A stretch of DNA of 64,000 nucleotides, from positions 1 through 64,000 of the forward strand of contig UCJU01000036.1 of assembly GCA_900472925.1 (NCBI GenBank), read 5' to 3'. Position 1 is the stretch's first letter, and the number at the start of each line of letters is the position of its first letter. The position numbers were made by a program, and so were the translations under genes. This document shows positions 63,679 through 64,000 of the stretch, piece by piece. Source of the DNA: Hyphomicrobiales bacterium (lineage in GTDB: Bacteria > Pseudomonadota > Alphaproteobacteria > Rhizobiales > Rhizobiaceae). Under the pieces are notes generated by a model, which searched no databases, was not told the origin of the DNA, and worked only from the letters and a program-made list of their open reading frames with translations.

Positions 63679-64000
63679 TCAAATGGCGCCGTGACGCGGC
63701 GGCAGGGTGCCGTTGAGGTAGAAATTGCCGATATGGTGGTATTTCCAGCGGACGGGATCGTGCAATGAATGCGTCCGGGCATTGCGCCAGAAGCGGTCGA
63801 GACCATAGCTTTCCAACGTCGAACGCGCGCCGCCGAGTTCGATGAGCTTCGTTGACGCCAGTTGCGCCACCTCCGTCCCCAACGCTTTCACTTCCGCCAC
63901 CGCAATGGAGGCTGCCGCAACGGTTTTCTCGTTGGGTGAAGCCGCAGCCTCATCGAGGATGCGCCCTGCCCTTGTCAGCAGCGCATCGGCTGCGTGAACG
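63679..64000 (-). CDS. Acyl-CoA dehydrogenase family monooxygenase (SfnB/DszC-like), C-terminal fragment
   Basis: The window edge cuts this gene; the open frame continues beyond base 64000. The visible 106 residues are the C-terminal helical bundle. They end in DRFWRNARTHSLHDPVRWKY and HHIGNFYLNGTLPPRHG, the classical end of SfnB/DszC-type flavin enzymes that act on dimethyl sulfone or dibenzothiophene rather than acyl-CoA. It lies convergent to the DszA/NtaA-type monooxygenase (37 bases apart). Confidence 0.85.
   Translation of the reverse strand, partial: VHAADALLTRAGRILDEAAASPNEKTVAAASIAVAEVKALGTEVAQLASTKLIELGGARSTLESYGLDRFWRNARTHSLHDPVRWKYHHIGNFYLNGTLPPRHGAI

Overview
The window looks like chromosomal DNA from the Rhizobiales, most likely the Agrobacterium/Rhizobium group (inference; no ribosomal RNA gene is present). 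The grounds are familiar rhizobial neighbourhoods (lysC-ptsP-prfA-prmC-DUF4167; DUF1178-amidase-grxC-comF; cmk-rpsA), a complete thuR/thuEFGKAB trehalose locus, an HWE-family kinase, a rhizobial intergenic palindrome at the left edge and an alphaproteobacterial CCUCCUCCC-loop sRNA. GC content is moderately high, and most genes have clear Shine-Dalgarno sites and tight spacing. I see no prophage, transposase or CRISPR array.

Layout. 1-4.5 kb: a minus-strand sugar or polyol catabolic operon (zinc dehydrogenase, TIM-barrel isomerase, Gfo/Idh/MocA oxidoreductase) divergent from a Tat-exported Fe/Mn superoxide dismutase. 4.5-10.2 kb: dppABCDF dipeptide importer. 10.2-25.4 kb: mostly housekeeping genes: DUF4167, prmC, prfA, ptsP, lysC, a DbpA-like DEAD-box helicase, an SH3 periplasmic protein, ubiG, DUF1178, an amidase, grxC, comF, a methyltransferase and a Flp pilin. 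25.6-30.4 kb: a sensory island with a short LOV photoreceptor-like protein, a 1136-residue CheB-CheR-PAS-HWE kinase, a receiver-only response regulator and a small unknown protein.

30.4-40.2 kb: a sugar-acid type regulon on two divergent arms. The minus arm has a peptide/opine-family ABC importer, an enolase-superfamily dehydratase and an aldose-1-epimerase-like protein. The plus arm has a FadR-type regulator and an SMP-30 lactonase. Two small genes follow. 40.9-48.3 kb: thuR divergent from thuEFGKAB, with two operator-like dyads between them. 48.5-51.4 kb: a Cys-rich Gfo/Idh/MocA protein, a three-hairpin sRNA on the minus strand, a YdfG-like SDR and a nucleoside deoxyribosyltransferase. 51.5-57.4 kb: short RNase D, a low-complexity unknown protein, rpsA, cmk, a TIGR02300 protein and tRNA-Ala(GGC). 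57.8-64 kb: an exported unknown, an OmpR-type two-component system, an M24 peptidase, a flavin monooxygenase and the C-terminal end of an SfnB/DszC-type dehydrogenase cut by the window edge.

The common theme is nutrient scavenging: three ABC importers (dipeptide, sugar-acid/opine-like, trehalose/maltose) each with enzymes or regulators, alongside core translation and nitrogen-PTS genes. The least ordinary parts are the LOV/HWE-kinase island, the CCUCCUCCC sRNA at about 49.9 kb, and a 670-base hairpin-rich gap at 10.2-10.8 kb that no protein gene explains.
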